From Gammaproteobacteria bacterium (GTDB lineage Bacteria; Pseudomonadota; Gammaproteobacteria; Enterobacterales; Alteromonadaceae), in NCBI GenBank assembly GCA_018222985.1, contig JAAEZG010000006.1, positions 124,001-188,000 on the forward strand: DNA of 64,000 nucleotides. Direction: 5' to 3'. Positions 17,960 through 26,582 of the stretch are shown one piece after another. The notes beneath the pieces were generated by a model. It saw only the letters and a list, made by a program, of their open reading frames with translations, ran no database searches and was not told the DNA's origin. The stretch's first letter is position 1, and every line of letters starts with the position of its first letter. Position numbers and translations under genes: made by a program.

Positions 17960-18912
17960 GCACCAACGCACATTTAAAAATAGTGCAACCAGGCCTCTTA
18001 GCGACGGTGCAAGATCGTGGACGCTTTGGTCATAGTTCTCAAGGCGTAAGCCGTGGAGGGGCGGTGGATGAACGTGCGTTTTTGTGGGCCAATAAATTAC
18101 TCGGCAATGCCCCCAATGCTCCGGCCATTGAAGTGACCCTAGGCGGATTCAAAGCGAAGGTGCTAACGCCCGGATTTGCCGTTGTGTGCGGTGCTCCGGG
18201 TAGCGTGAGCCGAAACGGCCAGCCGCAGCCGAACTGGCAAGTTTTTGCGATAGCGGCGGGTGATGAAATTGACATTCTAGCCCCGGCACGCGGCTTACGT
18301 TGCTATTTGGCTGTAGCCGGCGGCTTTGATGTGCCGCTTACCTTAGGTTCCGCCGCTACTGTGGTGCGCGATGGTTTAGGCGGGCTGCGTGGCGACGGTA
18401 CACCCTTGCAAGTAGGGGATGAATTAGCCAAAGGCTGCGCTTCAATGTACCCAGCTGTTGTTAATCGGCGACCCAAACATGAGCTGATCCCCCGTATTTC
18501 GGCACATAGTGAGTTGCAATTGGCCATGGTGCCGGTTGCCCAATTTGGCCAGTTTAGTGCAGATGAGCAGCAGCGATTGTTTCATCAAACCTATACAGTC
18601 ACCGCGCAGCAAGACCGCATGGGCGTTCGTTTACAGGGCGAACAAGGCATGCATTGGCCGCACCAACAGATTATCTCCGAGCCATTACCGGTTGGTGCGA
18701 TACAAATTCCACCCGATGGCCGACCTATTGTCATGCTAAACGATGCGCAGTCGCTTGGTGGCTACCCGAAAGTCGGCGTGCTTAGCTGGTCAGCCCGTAT
18801 GGCTTTGGCGCAAGCGACCGCAGGAACCAAAGTTCGATTTGTAGCGCTTGAACTGGGCCATGCTCAAGATGAGTTGCGGGCGGCGGAATTGTTCTTCGGT
18901 TGTACAGGTTAA
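17956..18912 (+). CDS. pxpC: 5-oxoprolinase subunit C (biotin-dependent carboxylase-like, KipA family)
   Basis: A 318-residue subunit C of PxpABC, of the KipA / allophanate-hydrolase-subunit-2 family. Landmarks are VQDRGRFGHSSQGVSRGGAVD near the N-terminus and QDRMGVRLQGE, then MLNDAQSLGGYPKVG in the C-terminal half. It overlaps pxpB by four bases and is the last gene of this operon. No strong terminator is visible in the 83 bases before glnS. Confidence 0.92.
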   Translation: MSTNAHLKIVQPGLLATVQDRGRFGHSSQGVSRGGAVDERAFLWANKLLGNAPNAPAIEVTLGGFKAKVLTPGFAVVCGAPGSVSRNGQPQPNWQVFAIAAGDEIDILAPARGLRCYLAVAGGFDVPLTLGSAATVVRDGLGGLRGDGTPLQVGDELAKGCASMYPAVVNRRPKHELIPRISAHSELQLAMVPVAQFGQFSADEQQRLFHQTYTVTAQQDRMGVRLQGEQGMHWPHQQIISEPLPVGAIQIPPDGRPIVMLNDAQSLGGYPKVGVLSWSARMALAQATAGTKVRFVALELGHAQDELRAAELFFGCTG

Positions 18913-18995
18913 GCAACGCGTAGGCCTTGCGCAGGCTGCCAGAAACTGCGATCATAGCGGTCATTTTTAAGCATAGCATCGGAGTAACGGTATTC

Positions 18996-20672
18996 ATGGC
19001 AGAGAAAACGGCCGCAGACACGCCTCGTAGTAACTTTATTCGTCAAATTATTGACCAAGATCTTGCTTCAGGTAAGCATCAAAGCGTGCACACGCGTTTC
19101 CCGCCGGAGCCGAATGGCTTTTTGCATATTGGCCACGCGAAATCGATCGTGCTTAATTTTGGTATTGCGCAAGACTACCAAGGTAGCTGTAACCTGCGTT
19201 TTGACGACACCAACCCATTGAAAGAAAAAGTAGACTACGTTAATTCCATTCAAGAAGACGTGCAGTGGCTAGGGTACACGTGGGAAGGCAAGCCGCGTTA
19301 TTCGTCAGACTACTTTGACCGTTTGCACGGCTATGCGGTTGAGCTGATTGAGAAAGGCTTAGCTTATTGCGACTTTTCCAGCCAAGAACAAATGCGCGAA
19401 ATGCGTGGCACTTTGAAAGAGCCTGGCAGCAATAGCCCATACCGCGACACCGCTGTAGATGAAAACCTGAAAATATTTGCCGACATGACAGCCGGTAAAT
19501 ATCAAGAAGGCGAAGTGTGCTTGCGTGCAAAAATAGACATGAGCTCACCGTTTATGTGTATGCGTGACCCAGTTATTTATCGGGTACGGTTTGCGCACCA
19601 CCATCAAACTGGCGATAAATGGTGCGTGTATCCAATGTACGACTTTACCCATTGTATTTCGGATGCCATTGAAGGTATTACGCACTCATTGTGTACGCTT
19701 GAGTTTCAAGATAACCGCCGTTTGTACGACTGGGTACTTGATAACATCAGCATTGAGTGCCACCCGCAGCAAATTGAGTTTTCGCGGTTAAATCTGCAAT
19801 ACACGGTGATGAGTAAGCGTAAGCTCAACATGCTGGTTGAAGAAGGTAAAGTAAGCGGCTGGGACGACCCACGCATGCCGACCATTGCTGGTATTCGCCG
19901 TCGTGGTTATACGCCGTCTTCTATTCGTGAGTTTTGTCATCGTATTGGTGTGACCAAAATGGACAACCAAGTTGAGATGAGCATGCTCGAGGCTTGTATT
20001 CGTGACGAGCTGAACCAGAAAGCCCCACGCGCTATGGCCGTGATTGACCCGGTGCGCTTGGTGATTGAAAATTATCCAGCCGCACACGAAGAGCAACTTG
20101 ATGCACCGAATCATCCGAATGACGACAGCATGGGTGTGCGCCAAGTGCCATTTGCACGTGAAATTTTAATTGAGCGCGAAGACTTCCGTGAAGAAGCGAA
20201 CAAGAAGTACAAGCGCTTGGTGCTTGGCAAAGAAGTTCGCTTGCGTAATGCCTATGTCATTAAAGCTGAGCGCGTGGAAAAAGACGCGGCCGGTGAAATA
20301 ACCACCATTTATTGCTCCTATGACCCAGAAACCTTAGGCAAAGACCCAGCCGATGGCCGCAAGGTGAAAGGGGTGATTCATTGGGTTGCGGCTGAACATG
20401 CCATTGCTGCCGAGTTTCGCTTGTACGATCGTTTGTTCCAGGTGCCAAACCCTAGCGCTGAAGACGACTTCTTTGCCACCTTAAACCCTGAGTCGTTGGT
20501 GGTAAAACAAGGCTTTGTAGAGCCAAGCCTTGCGAATGCTCAGGCTGAGCAAGCCTACCAGTTTGAACGCATTGGCTACTTTTGTGCCGACAGTCAAGAC
20601 AGTCAGCCGGGTGCTCTGGTGTTTAATCAGACCGTTGGCTTGCGCGACACTTGGTCAGAAAACGATAACTAA
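18996..20672 (+). CDS. glnS: Glutaminyl-tRNA synthetase
   Basis: A 558-residue class I aminoacyl-tRNA synthetase that charges tRNA(Gln). The HIGH motif appears as [16 protein letters not shown] and the KMSKS loop as VMSKRKL, followed by the anticodon-binding beta barrels. Length and sequence fit E. coli GlnS (about 554). ATG 18996 is the start where family similarity begins ([14 protein letters not shown]); GGAG at 18981 precedes it by 11 bases. The open frame reaches back 23 codons without similarity. It is convergent with fur across a strong bidirectional terminator. Confidence 0.97.
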   Translation: MAEKTAADTPRSNFIRQIIDQDLASGKHQSVHTRFPPEPNGFLHIGHAKSIVLNFGIAQDYQGSCNLRFDDTNPLKEKVDYVNSIQEDVQWLGYTWEGKPRYSSDYFDRLHGYAVELIEKGLAYCDFSSQEQMREMRGTLKEPGSNSPYRDTAVDENLKIFADMTAGKYQEGEVCLRAKIDMSSPFMCMRDPVIYRVRFAHHHQTGDKWCVYPMYDFTHCISDAIEGITHSLCTLEFQDNRRLYDWVLDNISIECHPQQIEFSRLNLQYTVMSKRKLNMLVEEGKVSGWDDPRMPTIAGIRRRGYTPSSIREFCHRIGVTKMDNQVEMSMLEACIRDELNQKAPRAMAVIDPVRLVIENYPAAHEEQLDAPNHPNDDSMGVRQVPFAREILIEREDFREEANKKYKRLVLGKEVRLRNAYVIKAERVEKDAAGEITTIYCSYDPETLGKDPADGRKVKGVIHWVAAEHAIAAEFRLYDRLFQVPNPSAEDDFFATLNPESLVVKQGFVEPSLANAQAEQAYQFERIGYFCADSQDSQPGALVFNQTVGLRDTWSENDN

Positions 20673-20686
20673 TTTGCTAAAAGCAT

Positions 20687-20728
20687 AAAAAAGCGGCGCG
20701 ATGATTGACTCATCGCGCCGCTTTTTTT
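20687..20728. terminator. Bidirectional terminator between glnS and fur
   Basis: An 18-bp perfect stem, AAAAAAGCGGCGCGATGA with TCATCGCGCCGCTTTTTT, around a TTGAC loop. It has an A-run at the left and a T-run at the right, so it can terminate glnS on the plus strand and the fur operon on the minus strand. Confidence 0.93.
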
Positions 20729-20759
20729 ACTAGCTTTTTAACTCGCTGTGGAAAACGAC

Positions 20760-21206
20760 TTAATCGAGATCGGCTTGGTTATTTTCGCAAGTATCTGGTG
20801 ACTTACATTCGCCATACAAATACAGACTGTGATTGGTTAAACGAATATTGTTCGCCTCAGCAACGTCTAGCTGACGGCGCTCAATCACATCATCTTCAAA
20901 CTCAAACACGTGGCCACAGGTTAAACAAACCAAGTGGTCATGGTGGTCTTTCGCGCTCAGTTCGAATACGGAACGGCCACCTTCAAAATGGTGACGACTC
21001 ACAATGCCGGCATCGTCGAATTGGTTGAGCACGCGATAAACCGTCGCTAAACCAATTTCTTCATTTTTTTCGAGCAGAATTTTGTACACGTCTTCAGCGC
21101 TAATATGCTGGTTCGCCGGATTTTTCAAAATCTCAAGAATTTTGATCCGCGGCGAGGTGACTTTTAACCCTGCTTTTTTTAATTGTAATTCGTCTTTGCT
21201 GCTCAT
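20760..21206 (-). CDS. fur: Ferric uptake regulator Fur
   Basis: A 148-residue iron-responsive repressor. An N-terminal winged helix (LKVTSPRIKILEIL to TVYRVLNQFDDAGIV) is followed by the dimerisation and metal-binding domain with HHDHLVCLTCGHVFEFED and a second cysteine pair near the C-terminus (CKSPDTC). These provide the structural zinc and Fe2+ sites seen in the family. It lies 25 bases after fldA on the same strand, the same order as in E. coli. A Fur box upstream of the first gene of the cluster suggests feedback by its own product. Confidence 0.97.
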   Translation of the reverse strand: MSSKDELQLKKAGLKVTSPRIKILEILKNPANQHISAEDVYKILLEKNEEIGLATVYRVLNQFDDAGIVSRHHFEGGRSVFELSAKDHHDHLVCLTCGHVFEFEDDVIERRQLDVAEANNIRLTNHSLYLYGECKSPDTCENNQADLD

Positions 21207-21231
21207 GAATCTCTTCGCTATGCGTTTTTGG

Positions 21232-21756
21232 TTAGCCTAATTGGTCTAAGCCCATTTCGTCGCGAATTTGTGCACACCATTGTTGTACGCGTTCTTTCGT
21301 AAGCTCGGGCTGACGATCTTCATCAATACCTAAACCGACAAAATGCGTGTCGTCGACTAACGCGCGTGATGCTTCAAATTCGTAGCCTTCGGTTGACCAG
21401 TGACCAATAATAATGCCACCGCGCGCTTCAACGATATCACGTACGGTACCCATGGCATCTAAAAAGTACTCTGCATAATCTTCTTGGTCACCGCAACCAA
21501 AAATTGCGATTAGTTTATTATTGAAATCAATCTCTTCAAGCTCTGGGAAAAAGTCATCCCAGTCGCACTGAGCTTCGCCGTAATACCATGTCGGAATACC
21601 AAACATGAGTAAGTCATACGACGCGATGTCTTCTTTGCTCGATTTTGCGATATCAAAGACATCAATAAGTTGTTTGCCCAACTCTTTTTGAATCATTTGC
21701 GCAACAGCTTCAGTGTTTCCAGTGTCGCTACCGAAAAATATACCTACACTTGCCAT
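21232..21756 (-). CDS. fldA: Flavodoxin (long chain)
   Basis: A 174-residue electron carrier with FMN. The phosphate loop is FGSDTGNTEAVAQ, the FMN-stacking segments are GIPTWYYGEAQCDWDDF and GCGDQEDYAEYFLDA, and the long-chain insertion is present. In E. coli it reduces enzymes such as BioB, IspG/IspH and activating enzymes. It sits between the DUF2788 gene and fur; the 25-base gap to fur supports cotranscription, as in enterobacteria. Confidence 0.96.
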   Translation of the reverse strand: MASVGIFFGSDTGNTEAVAQMIQKELGKQLIDVFDIAKSSKEDIASYDLLMFGIPTWYYGEAQCDWDDFFPELEEIDFNNKLIAIFGCGDQEDYAEYFLDAMGTVRDIVEARGGIIIGHWSTEGYEFEASRALVDDTHFVGLGIDEDRQPELTKERVQQWCAQIRDEMGLDQLG

Positions 21757-21796
21757 AGAATCGTACTACCCGCTTGAAAATTAAACCGCTTAAAAA

Positions 21797-22012
21797 TTAA
21801 AGACCCGCTTCCCAGAATGCTTGAATAATGCCCTTCGCAATAAAGCCGGCACACCCTAGAAACAAAACTAACCATACAAACCAACGACCAAACTTAGGTA
21901 CTTCGCCTTTGTTTAAGACATCTTGAATAGCTAACCCTATAAGTACAAATAAAAATGCAATGGCAAAATTGGTACCCAAAGTTTCAATCAATTCATAATG
22001 TTCTGACAGCAT
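21797..22012 (-). CDS. DUF2788 small membrane protein
   Basis: A 71-residue protein with two transmembrane helices (about 15-33 and 45-66) joined by a conserved-looking polar link (QDVLNKGEVPKFGRWF). It fits the DUF2788 family, whose function is unknown. It occupies the place held by ybfE in E. coli, between ybfF and fldA. A Fur box and an extended -10 lie upstream, so this gene is probably the first one transcribed in an iron-responsive DUF2788-fldA-fur unit. Confidence 0.85.
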   Translation of the reverse strand: MLSEHYELIETLGTNFAIAFLFVLIGLAIQDVLNKGEVPKFGRWFVWLVLFLGCAGFIAKGIIQAFWEAGL

Positions 22013-22072
22013 AACAGTAACACCTGATCATTGGTTATTTTGAATTTATTTGAAATCAAAAAAAGAACGCAG

Positions 22073-22113
22073 AGTATAGCACGCAAGCGCCCTAGGTGCG
22101 AGAATGATTCTCA
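22073..22113 (-). promoter_or_regulatory. Fur box with extended -10 promoter upstream of DUF2788-fldA-fur
   Basis: CGAGAATGATTCTCA (22099-22113) matches the 7-1-7 Fur consensus TGATAATNATTATCA at 12 of 14 defined positions. The core GAGAAT-G-ATTCTC is a perfect palindrome. Reading leftwards on the minus strand, TGCTATACT (22081-22073) is an extended -10 box, which places the Fur box over the -35 region. The site lies inside the last codons of ybfF. Confidence 0.7.
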
Positions 22114-22874
22114 ACAAATGAGCGCGCCAGCCGATTGAAAACCCGTGGCTTTTCTGCGTGTAGCCAGTGCCCCGTGCCCTCAATAATCTTCATGTCTAGG
22201 TTGCTAAAACGTTCGCGAATAGCGCTTTCATGCTCGCTTTGTAAATAATTTGAGTCGCCGCCTTTAATAAACAAAATAGGCCCGTCGTAGTGGCCGGTGC
22301 GAACCGCGCCAGAAATTTCGCCATAACACTGGCTTAAAGTGTCTAGATTTAAACGCCAGCTGTAACCGTTGTCGTCGCGTCGTAAATTTTTCAACAAAAA
22401 CTGGCGAACGCCTTTGGTTTCGATAAATTTCGCCAATTGCTTGTCTGCGTCAGTACGTGTCTTCACTTGGCTAAGATCAAGTTGCTGCAAGGCATCGAGA
22501 ATATGCCGATGCTTCGGGTCATAAGCCACCGGTGCAATATCTGCGGCAATGACGCTTAAAGCGCGTTCAGGGTAGGTTAGCGCGAACTCCATAGCTATTT
22601 TTCCGCCCATGGAATGGCCAACAATATGAGCTTGCTCAATGCCAATGTTATCGAGTGTTGCGGCAAGGTCTTGTGCCATGTCGCGGTAATTCATATGGTC
22701 ACTATGAAACGAGTCACCGTGGTTACGTGCATCGACCAGAATCACCTGATAGTCTTCGCTTAAGTCGCGGCCTAAGCCTTTGAGATTATCAAGATCACCG
22801 AATAAACCATGTAACAAAACGACGGGCTGACCGTGCCCTATAACTTCATAATTAAGAATCTGTGCTGTACTCAT
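22092..22874 (-). CDS. ybfF: Alpha/beta-hydrolase YbfF-type esterase
   Basis: A 260-residue serine hydrolase of the YbfF family (esterase / acyl-CoA thioesterase activity is reported for E. coli YbfF). The oxyanion segment is VVLLHGLFGD, the nucleophile elbow GHSMGGK, and the catalytic histidine is in GTGHWLHAEKP. It is divergent from seqA, as in E. coli. Its 3' end contains the predicted Fur box and the promoter for the downstream DUF2788-fldA-fur genes. Confidence 0.92.
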   Translation of the reverse strand: MSTAQILNYEVIGHGQPVVLLHGLFGDLDNLKGLGRDLSEDYQVILVDARNHGDSFHSDHMNYRDMAQDLAATLDNIGIEQAHIVGHSMGGKIAMEFALTYPERALSVIAADIAPVAYDPKHRHILDALQQLDLSQVKTRTDADKQLAKFIETKGVRQFLLKNLRRDDNGYSWRLNLDTLSQCYGEISGAVRTGHYDGPILFIKGGDSNYLQSEHESAIRERFSNLDMKIIEGTGHWLHAEKPRVFNRLARSFVENHSRT

Positions 22875-22886
22875 GTTGAATTCCTG

Positions 22887-22912
22887 TACCCGAGCGTATG
22901 CTTGGGTATAAT
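22887..22912 (+). promoter_or_regulatory. Palindrome overlapping the -10 box of seqA
   Basis: TACCCGAGCGTATGCTTGGGTA (22887-22908) is a near-perfect inverted repeat (18 of 22 positions symmetric). Its last two bases are part of TATAAT (22907-22912), a perfect -10 box about 40 bases before the seqA start. No good -35 is present. The position suits a repressor or activator site controlling seqA-pgm; which protein binds is unknown. Confidence 0.5.
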
Positions 22913-22950
22913 AGCGCGTAACGAAAAGTCAAACTAGAAGTGAACGGGTA

Positions 22951-23502
22951 ATGACCAAACGCATTGATATTGACGACGAATTGTATCGCTTTATTGCGAG
23001 CCACACACAACATATTGGCGAAAGTGCCTCGGCAATTTTACGTCGCTTGCTGAACTTGCCAGCCGCTGACAAGGCGACAGGGCAGCCAGTGCTGGCCATG
23101 CCAGAGGCTGAAGCTTCGGCAACCAAGAATGATGATGACAGCGCAGAGCAACAAGACCTTACTGGGCGTACCGTATTTGACGTGATGACTCGGGCTGATT
23201 TGGCCGGCCAGCGCAGCATTGTTGCGCGCTTTTTGTATATTTTGAGCATGCTTTACAAATGTCACGCTAAAAATTTCGACGCCGTGCTGCAAATTAGTGG
23301 CCGAGATCGGCAGTACTTCGCAACTAGCGAGGCCGAATTAGAAGCGACAGGAACCAGCACCAACCCAAAACAAATACCTAACGCGCCTTATTTTGTGGTG
23401 ACTAATAACAACACCACACGTAAAAAATCGATGCTGACACAAGTGGCGATGGAACTTGGCTATTCTCAGGAACAAGCAGAAAAAATTAGGGACTTTTTAT
23501 AA
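22951..23502 (+). CDS. seqA: Negative modulator of replication initiation SeqA
   Basis: A 183-residue protein that binds hemimethylated GATC sites and sequesters newly replicated origins. The N-terminal oligomerisation domain (IDIDDELYRFIASHTQHIGE, then SASAILRRLL) and the C-terminal DNA-binding domain (SGRDRQYFATSE, PYFVVTNNNTTRKKSML) match E. coli SeqA well, with a variable acidic linker between. Presence of SeqA implies Dam methylation in this organism. The stop overlaps the pgm start (TAATG), as in the E. coli seqA-pgm operon. Confidence 0.96.
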   Translation: MTKRIDIDDELYRFIASHTQHIGESASAILRRLLNLPAADKATGQPVLAMPEAEASATKNDDDSAEQQDLTGRTVFDVMTRADLAGQRSIVARFLYILSMLYKCHAKNFDAVLQISGRDRQYFATSEAELEATGTSTNPKQIPNAPYFVVTNNNTTRKKSMLTQVAMELGYSQEQAEKIRDFL

Positions 23503-25142
23503 TGGCATTGCATCCGCGCGCCGGCCAACCGGCACAAGCTAGCGACTTAACCAACATTGCACAACTTGTCAGTGCTTATTTTGTCAACGAAGTAGACCCT
23601 CGTAATCCCAAGCAACAAGTCAAGTTTGGTACTTCGGGCCACCGCGGTTGTGCGTTAGATAATTCGTTTAACGAAGCCCATATTCTGGCCATTAGCCAAG
23701 CGCTAGTGCGTTACCGGGAGGAGCAGGGTATTACTGGGCCATTGTTATTGGGCCGAGACACCCACGCACTATCTGAGTCGGCATACATGACGGCGCTGGA
23801 AGTATTTATTGGCAACGGCATTGAAGTTCATATTCAAACCGACGACGGCTACACGCCAACGCCGGTTATTAGTCATGCCATTTTGCGTTATAACAAGGGC
23901 CGCAGCGAAGGGCTCTGTGACGGTGTGGTGATTACCCCGTCGCACAATCCACCAAGTGACGGCGGGTTTAAATACAACCCACCACACGGTGGGCCGGCGG
24001 ACACCGATGCCACAAAAACCATTGAGAAATATGCCAATGCGCTGTTGTCATCTGAGCTGATGGGCGTTGAGGCCGTGTCTTATGCCGAAGCGCGCGCGAG
24101 CAAGCAACTTAAGCAGGTAGATTGGCGCAAAGACTATATTGAAAGCTTAAGCGACGTGATTGATATGCAAGCCATTGCCGACGCCAAGCTACGCATTGGT
24201 GTCGACGCCATGGGCGGCGCAGGTGCGAGTTATTGGGCCCAAATTGCGGCGCATTACGGTTTAAATATGACGGTTCTGAATGCCGATGTTGACGCTAGTT
24301 TCCGGTTTATGAGCTTAGACAAAGACGGCAAAATTCGTATGGATTGCTCATCGCCATACGCCATGGCTAGTTTGTTGCAGTTGAAACAAGACTACGACAT
24401 TGCCGTCGGTAATGATCCTGACTATGACCGCCACGGCATTGTCACGCCAACCCATGGCTTAATGAACCCGAATCATTATCTGGCCGTGGCGATTGATTAT
24501 TTGTGCCAGCACCGCAACTGGGCGCCTGAATTAGCCATTGGTAAAACCTTAGTGTCGAGTGCCATGATTGATCGTGTGGTGGCCAAAAACCAACGCTCGC
24601 TGCGTGAAATGCCAGTCGGTTTTAAATGGTTTGCGCAAGAGCTGCACGCAGCGACCACGGCATTTGGTGGCGAAGAAAGTGCCGGCGCTAGTTTCTTAGA
24701 TCGCCAAGGGCAGCCTTGGTCAACCGATAAAGACGGCATTATTTTGGCGTTGTTAGCGGCAGAAATTTGCGCCAAAACGGGCAAAAACCCAAGCCAATAC
24801 TACGACGATTTATGTGCCGAACATGGCACGGCTTACTATCAACGTATTGATGTGGCCTCGTCGGCAGAATTAAACGCTGGCTTTGCCGGTATTCGTGCTT
24901 ATAAATTGCAACTGACCGAATTGGCCGGAGATGAAGTGACTGGGGTGATGACCAAAGCGCCGGCTAACGATGCGCTTATTGGTGGGGTGAAAGTAACGAC
25001 CGCCAACGGTTGGTTTGCAGCGCGCCCTTCAGGTACTGAACCGGTGTACAAAATTTATTGCGAAAGTTTTGTAAGCCAAGAGCATTTAACGGCGCTTGCT
25101 GAGCAAGCGCAGCAACTTGTTAACAGCTGGATACAAGCCTAA
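23502..25142 (+). CDS. pgm: Phosphoglucomutase (alpha-D-glucose-specific)
   Basis: A 546-residue phosphohexomutase that interconverts glucose 1-phosphate and glucose 6-phosphate. The catalytic phosphoserine is in TPSHNPPSDGG, the Mg loop is DPDYDRHG, the sugar loop GGEESAGAS, and the phosphate-binding loop RPSGTEPVYKIY. Length agrees with E. coli Pgm (546). It is translationally coupled to seqA by a one-base overlap. Its stop overlaps the end of a convergent MFS gene by four bases. Confidence 0.96.
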   Translation: MALHPRAGQPAQASDLTNIAQLVSAYFVNEVDPRNPKQQVKFGTSGHRGCALDNSFNEAHILAISQALVRYREEQGITGPLLLGRDTHALSESAYMTALEVFIGNGIEVHIQTDDGYTPTPVISHAILRYNKGRSEGLCDGVVITPSHNPPSDGGFKYNPPHGGPADTDATKTIEKYANALLSSELMGVEAVSYAEARASKQLKQVDWRKDYIESLSDVIDMQAIADAKLRIGVDAMGGAGASYWAQIAAHYGLNMTVLNADVDASFRFMSLDKDGKIRMDCSSPYAMASLLQLKQDYDIAVGNDPDYDRHGIVTPTHGLMNPNHYLAVAIDYLCQHRNWAPELAIGKTLVSSAMIDRVVAKNQRSLREMPVGFKWFAQELHAATTAFGGEESAGASFLDRQGQPWSTDKDGIILALLAAEICAKTGKNPSQYYDDLCAEHGTAYYQRIDVASSAELNAGFAGIRAYKLQLTELAGDEVTGVMTKAPANDALIGGVKVTTANGWFAARPSGTEPVYKIYCESFVSQEHLTALAEQAQQLVNSWIQA

Positions 25143-26440
25143 CGGTTTGTATCCAGATTTTCTTGCTCATCAAGCTCTTGTTGTAGTTCTAGGTTTTCTT
25201 CCATTTGCGCTTGCTCGTCAGCCAGCGTGGTTAACAGCTCGTCAGAGGTTTGCGTGGGAGCCAACATGGCATAAGCACTGGCTGATTGGTCGTTGGCTTT
25301 CTTGCGCTGGGTAACGCGAAATAGCGAATAGCCGCAGACGATGAAAGTTAACGCCATAATTAATAAGAAGAAGTAGTTCACCGCGCCAAACTGCATCAGC
25401 GCCGCAACCGCCGGCGCACCAATAATTGATCCAATGCCACCCACTTTAATGATTGCCCCAGTGGCGCCAACCATTTGGTCTTTTTCAAGGTAATCGTTGG
25501 TGTGTGCCATGCCCAATGAGTACAGGGGCAGGGCACAGGCACCAAATAAACCGACACATAAATAAATCATCCAGGCTACGGAAGCATCAAGCTGCGATAA
25601 CACAAAAGCCATAATGCCGGCTGTACCAGCACATCCCGCCATCATAATACGGCGGTCGATACGATCGGAAAGTAAGCCAATTGGCGCTTGCGCTAACATG
25701 CCGCCAAGAATAAATGCGGCCATAAACAAACTCACTTGGGCCACCGATAAGCCAATATAGGTGGCGTACATGGGCCCAATGCCATAAAACATGGCGTAGC
25801 AAGCCTGCATAATAAAGGCGTTGACCATACCGAGCGGAACCACCTTCAATAAGCTAAGAATAGGCACCTTTTTCGGTTCGTGAGTTGTGGGCTCAACGGT
25901 TACGCTAATAAGAATTGGAATAAGAGCTAGGTTGATCAGCAGGGCGACCAAGGCAAAGGCGACAAAGCCTGCCGGGTCAGTAATACCAAGAACCAGTTGG
26001 CCGGCCACCAAGCCGCCATAAATAAGCACTAAGTAAACCGACAGTAGGGTACCGCGGTTTTTGTTATCGGCCATGGTATTGAGCCAGCTTTCAACAATGA
26101 CGAATATTGCCGAAATAGCAAAGCCGGTAAGAAAGCGCATGACAAACCACACCGTGGGGTCTATCCAAATGGCTTGAATTAGAATTGACGCCGCAGCAAG
26201 CGCAGCAAGGCCACCAAAAGCCCGAATATAACCAACACGGCGTATATCTTTCGGGGCCCGCGTGGTGCCGAACAAAAAACCAATAAAGTAGGCTGACATG
26301 ATAATACCGGTGGTCAGCGTACCGAAATTTTCAATGGTGGCGCGCAAGCTTAACAAGGTACTCGTCATGCCGGTGCAAATACCGATAAGCGTAATACTGG
26401 TCAGCAATGAACTGATAGCGCGTAATTGTTGCTTGAGCAT
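25139..26440 (-). CDS. MFS transporter (YcaD-like)
   Basis: A 433-residue major facilitator with about twelve transmembrane helices. The loop between helices 2 and 3 reads GTTRAPKDIRRVGYIRAFG and the central loop contains EPTTHEPKKVP; GLLSDRIDRR is the matching motif in the second half. The 40-residue C-terminal tail is very rich in Gln and Glu and probably cytoplasmic. It resembles YcaD/YfkF-type permeases, whose substrate is unknown. It ends tail-to-tail with pgm, overlapping by four bases. Confidence 0.82.
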   Translation of the reverse strand: MLKQQLRAISSLLTSITLIGICTGMTSTLLSLRATIENFGTLTTGIIMSAYFIGFLFGTTRAPKDIRRVGYIRAFGGLAALAAASILIQAIWIDPTVWFVMRFLTGFAISAIFVIVESWLNTMADNKNRGTLLSVYLVLIYGGLVAGQLVLGITDPAGFVAFALVALLINLALIPILISVTVEPTTHEPKKVPILSLLKVVPLGMVNAFIMQACYAMFYGIGPMYATYIGLSVAQVSLFMAAFILGGMLAQAPIGLLSDRIDRRIMMAGCAGTAGIMAFVLSQLDASVAWMIYLCVGLFGACALPLYSLGMAHTNDYLEKDQMVGATGAIIKVGGIGSIIGAPAVAALMQFGAVNYFFLLIMALTFIVCGYSLFRVTQRKKANDQSASAYAMLAPTQTSDELLTTLADEQAQMEENLELQQELDEQENLDTNR

Positions 26441-26507
26441 GATGAGAAGTCCTTGTGTTGCTTAGCGAAGTTTAGCACGGCGTGAAAAAATCTTAAACGC
26501 CCAGAGG

Positions 26508-26516
26508 TTATCCACA
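26508..26516 (+). promoter_or_regulatory. Perfect DnaA box upstream of DUF2066-hda
   Basis: TTATCCACA is the exact consensus DnaA box. It lies 67 bases before the DUF2066 start in the 142-base gap between divergent genes. Since the second gene of the operon is hda, whose product inactivates DnaA-ATP, DnaA control of this promoter is a plausible inference. Confidence 0.5.
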
Positions 26517-26582
26517 GCTTGTTACTTGCCCCCTTGGCAGCAGCTGTTTATGATGGGCACAAGATGTTGTGTTGAGGTAGCT

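Noticed and set aside
18913-18995. GCCTTGCGCAGGC palindrome before glnS as a terminator
   Set aside because: The stem is short and no T-run follows; no clear function can be given.
26526-26582. Upstream 19-codon extension of the DUF2066 protein
   Set aside because: The signal peptide begins at the internal ATG 26583, which has a GAGG site; the extension would bury it.
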